Source of the DNA: a bacterium
GTDB lineage: Bacteria > Patescibacteriota > Patescibacteriia > Buchananbacterales > GWA2-38-13
Direction: 5' to 3'
Length of the DNA stretch: 32,850 nucleotides
NCBI GenBank assembly: GCA_030648715.1
Contig: JAUSGZ010000035.1
Span: forward strand, 1-32,850
In this document: piece after piece, positions 31,972 through 32,850 of the stretch
Layout: each line of letters starts with the position of its first letter
Numbering within the stretch: the stretch's first letter is position 1
Program-made: the position numbers and the translations under genes
The notes under the pieces: model-generated
What the model was told of the DNA's origin: nothing
What the model saw: only the letters and a program-made list of their open reading frames with translations
Databases searched by the model: none

Positions 31972-32649
31972 ATGCCATCGGCAGAACGAGTCCATATCTA
32001 CATTGACGGAGGGAACTTTCACCACCTCGTTTTAAAAAAACTCAACTTTCAAGAGCGGGATTTTTCTTTCGAAGATTTTGCTAATTTTCTGGCCAACGGA
32101 AGAAGCATCGCCAAGTACGGCAAACGTTTTTATGTTGGAACCGTCCGAGAAGAGCTCGGCAATAAGAAAAGTGTGGAGGCAATGTCCAGGCAGACAAAAC
32201 TATTCACCGGCTTACTATCCAGTGGTTGGCAAATCAAAACGAGTAAGCTACGCAAGCGGATAGAAAAAATAGTTATTGATAGTCGGGTAATTGGATACCA
32301 AAATTTACTCAAACAAGGAGTAAGGCAAATCGAATTTGAACGAATGCGAGAAAAGGGTATTGATGTTAAACTGGCTACCGATTTGATTGTCGGGGCGGTT
32401 GATAATCAATACGATACCGCGATTGTCGTAAGCTCAGATGGAGATTTAGTCCCAGCCATCGATTGGGTTCGACACCGGGGACACAAAAAGGTCGAGTATA
32501 TCGGCTTCTCTCTCACCGACGAATCTCCACTCAAGGATGATACAAAACCATCACTTGCGATAATTAGCCGAACAGATATTCAAAGGATACTGGTGAAGAC
32601 TGACCTTCGACCATTTATTAAACCAACGATACAGGCACCACTGCTCTAA
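31972..32649 (+). CDS. NYN domain (LabA/PIN-like) putative RNase
   Basis: VHIYIDGGNFHHLVLKKL; EKGIDVKLATDLIVGAVDNQYDTAIVVSSDGDLVPAIDWVRHRGHKKVEYIGF. Confidence 0.92.
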   Translation: MPSAERVHIYIDGGNFHHLVLKKLNFQERDFSFEDFANFLANGRSIAKYGKRFYVGTVREELGNKKSVEAMSRQTKLFTGLLSSGWQIKTSKLRKRIEKIVIDSRVIGYQNLLKQGVRQIEFERMREKGIDVKLATDLIVGAVDNQYDTAIVVSSDGDLVPAIDWVRHRGHKKVEYIGFSLTDESPLKDDTKPSLAIISRTDIQRILVKTDLRPFIKPTIQAPLL

Positions 32650-32705
32650 AACTATTCCCTCTTAATCCTAGTTCCCACATCCTCCACGACGCCCCGCCAG
32701 ACTTC

Positions 32706-32733
32706 AAAAACAGGCACCCGTTGCCTGCTTTTT
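32706..32733. terminator. Bidirectional terminator
   Basis: AAAAACAGGCA-CCCGT-TGCCTGCTTTTTG. Confidence 0.8.
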
Positions 32734-32800
32734 GTTTGGCCATGCTCCAATCTTGACAACCCCCGGAACTATGGTAGTATAAAGATAATCTTAAGATAAA

Positions 32801-32831
32801 CTGAAACTGCAGAAATTTATTTCTACAGTTT
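32801..32831. other. 14-bp stem-loop downstream of a promoter-like sequence at the window end
   Basis: GAAACTGCAGAAAT-TT-ATTTCTACAGTTTC (one mismatch); preceded by TTGACA at about 32754 and TATAAA/GTATAA. Confidence 0.55.
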
Positions 32832-32850
32832 CATCCCGAGCGTAGTCGAG

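Overview
The window is about 33 kb of GC-rich bacterial chromosome. Gene content and intergenic style suggest a Patescibacteria/CPR-like lineage, but this is inference. Housekeeping genes: topA 3' end, RelA/SpoT homolog, parAB, guaA, pterin carbinolamine dehydratase, M16 peptidase, glycyl-tRNA synthetase, pyrophosphatase, MBL hydrolase, metallophosphoesterase, AI-2E transporter, smpB-ssrA, and infC-rpmI-rplT. Main points of interest: (1) A block of four minus-strand secreted proteins (848-8364) with dockerin-like EF-hand pairs. Three end in the same PGPTTPGPDPTAD(P/T)LGCAQYP tail and two share an almost identical N-terminus, but their central domains are unrelated (MopE-like, FG-GAP propeller, extracellular PEP-synthase-like). 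About 170 bp junction DNA repeats lie between them. (2) Two tRNA loci with T-loop disruption and displaced 3' fragments. One tRNA-Met is split exactly at TT^CGAAT by about 325 nt that contain a complete second tRNA-Met flanked by a 21-22 bp inverted repeat. A tRNA-Asp is followed by a small GIY-YIG gene and then a broken copy of the tRNA-Asp 3' end. Together these suggest an element family that targets tRNA T-loops. (3) Several structured intergenic elements, a pheM-like leader/terminator after rplT without pheS, a promoter-plus-hairpin small RNA candidate before a NYN gene, an initiator tRNA with C33, and a long tmRNA tag. No searches or folding programs were run. All homology calls are from reading motifs.
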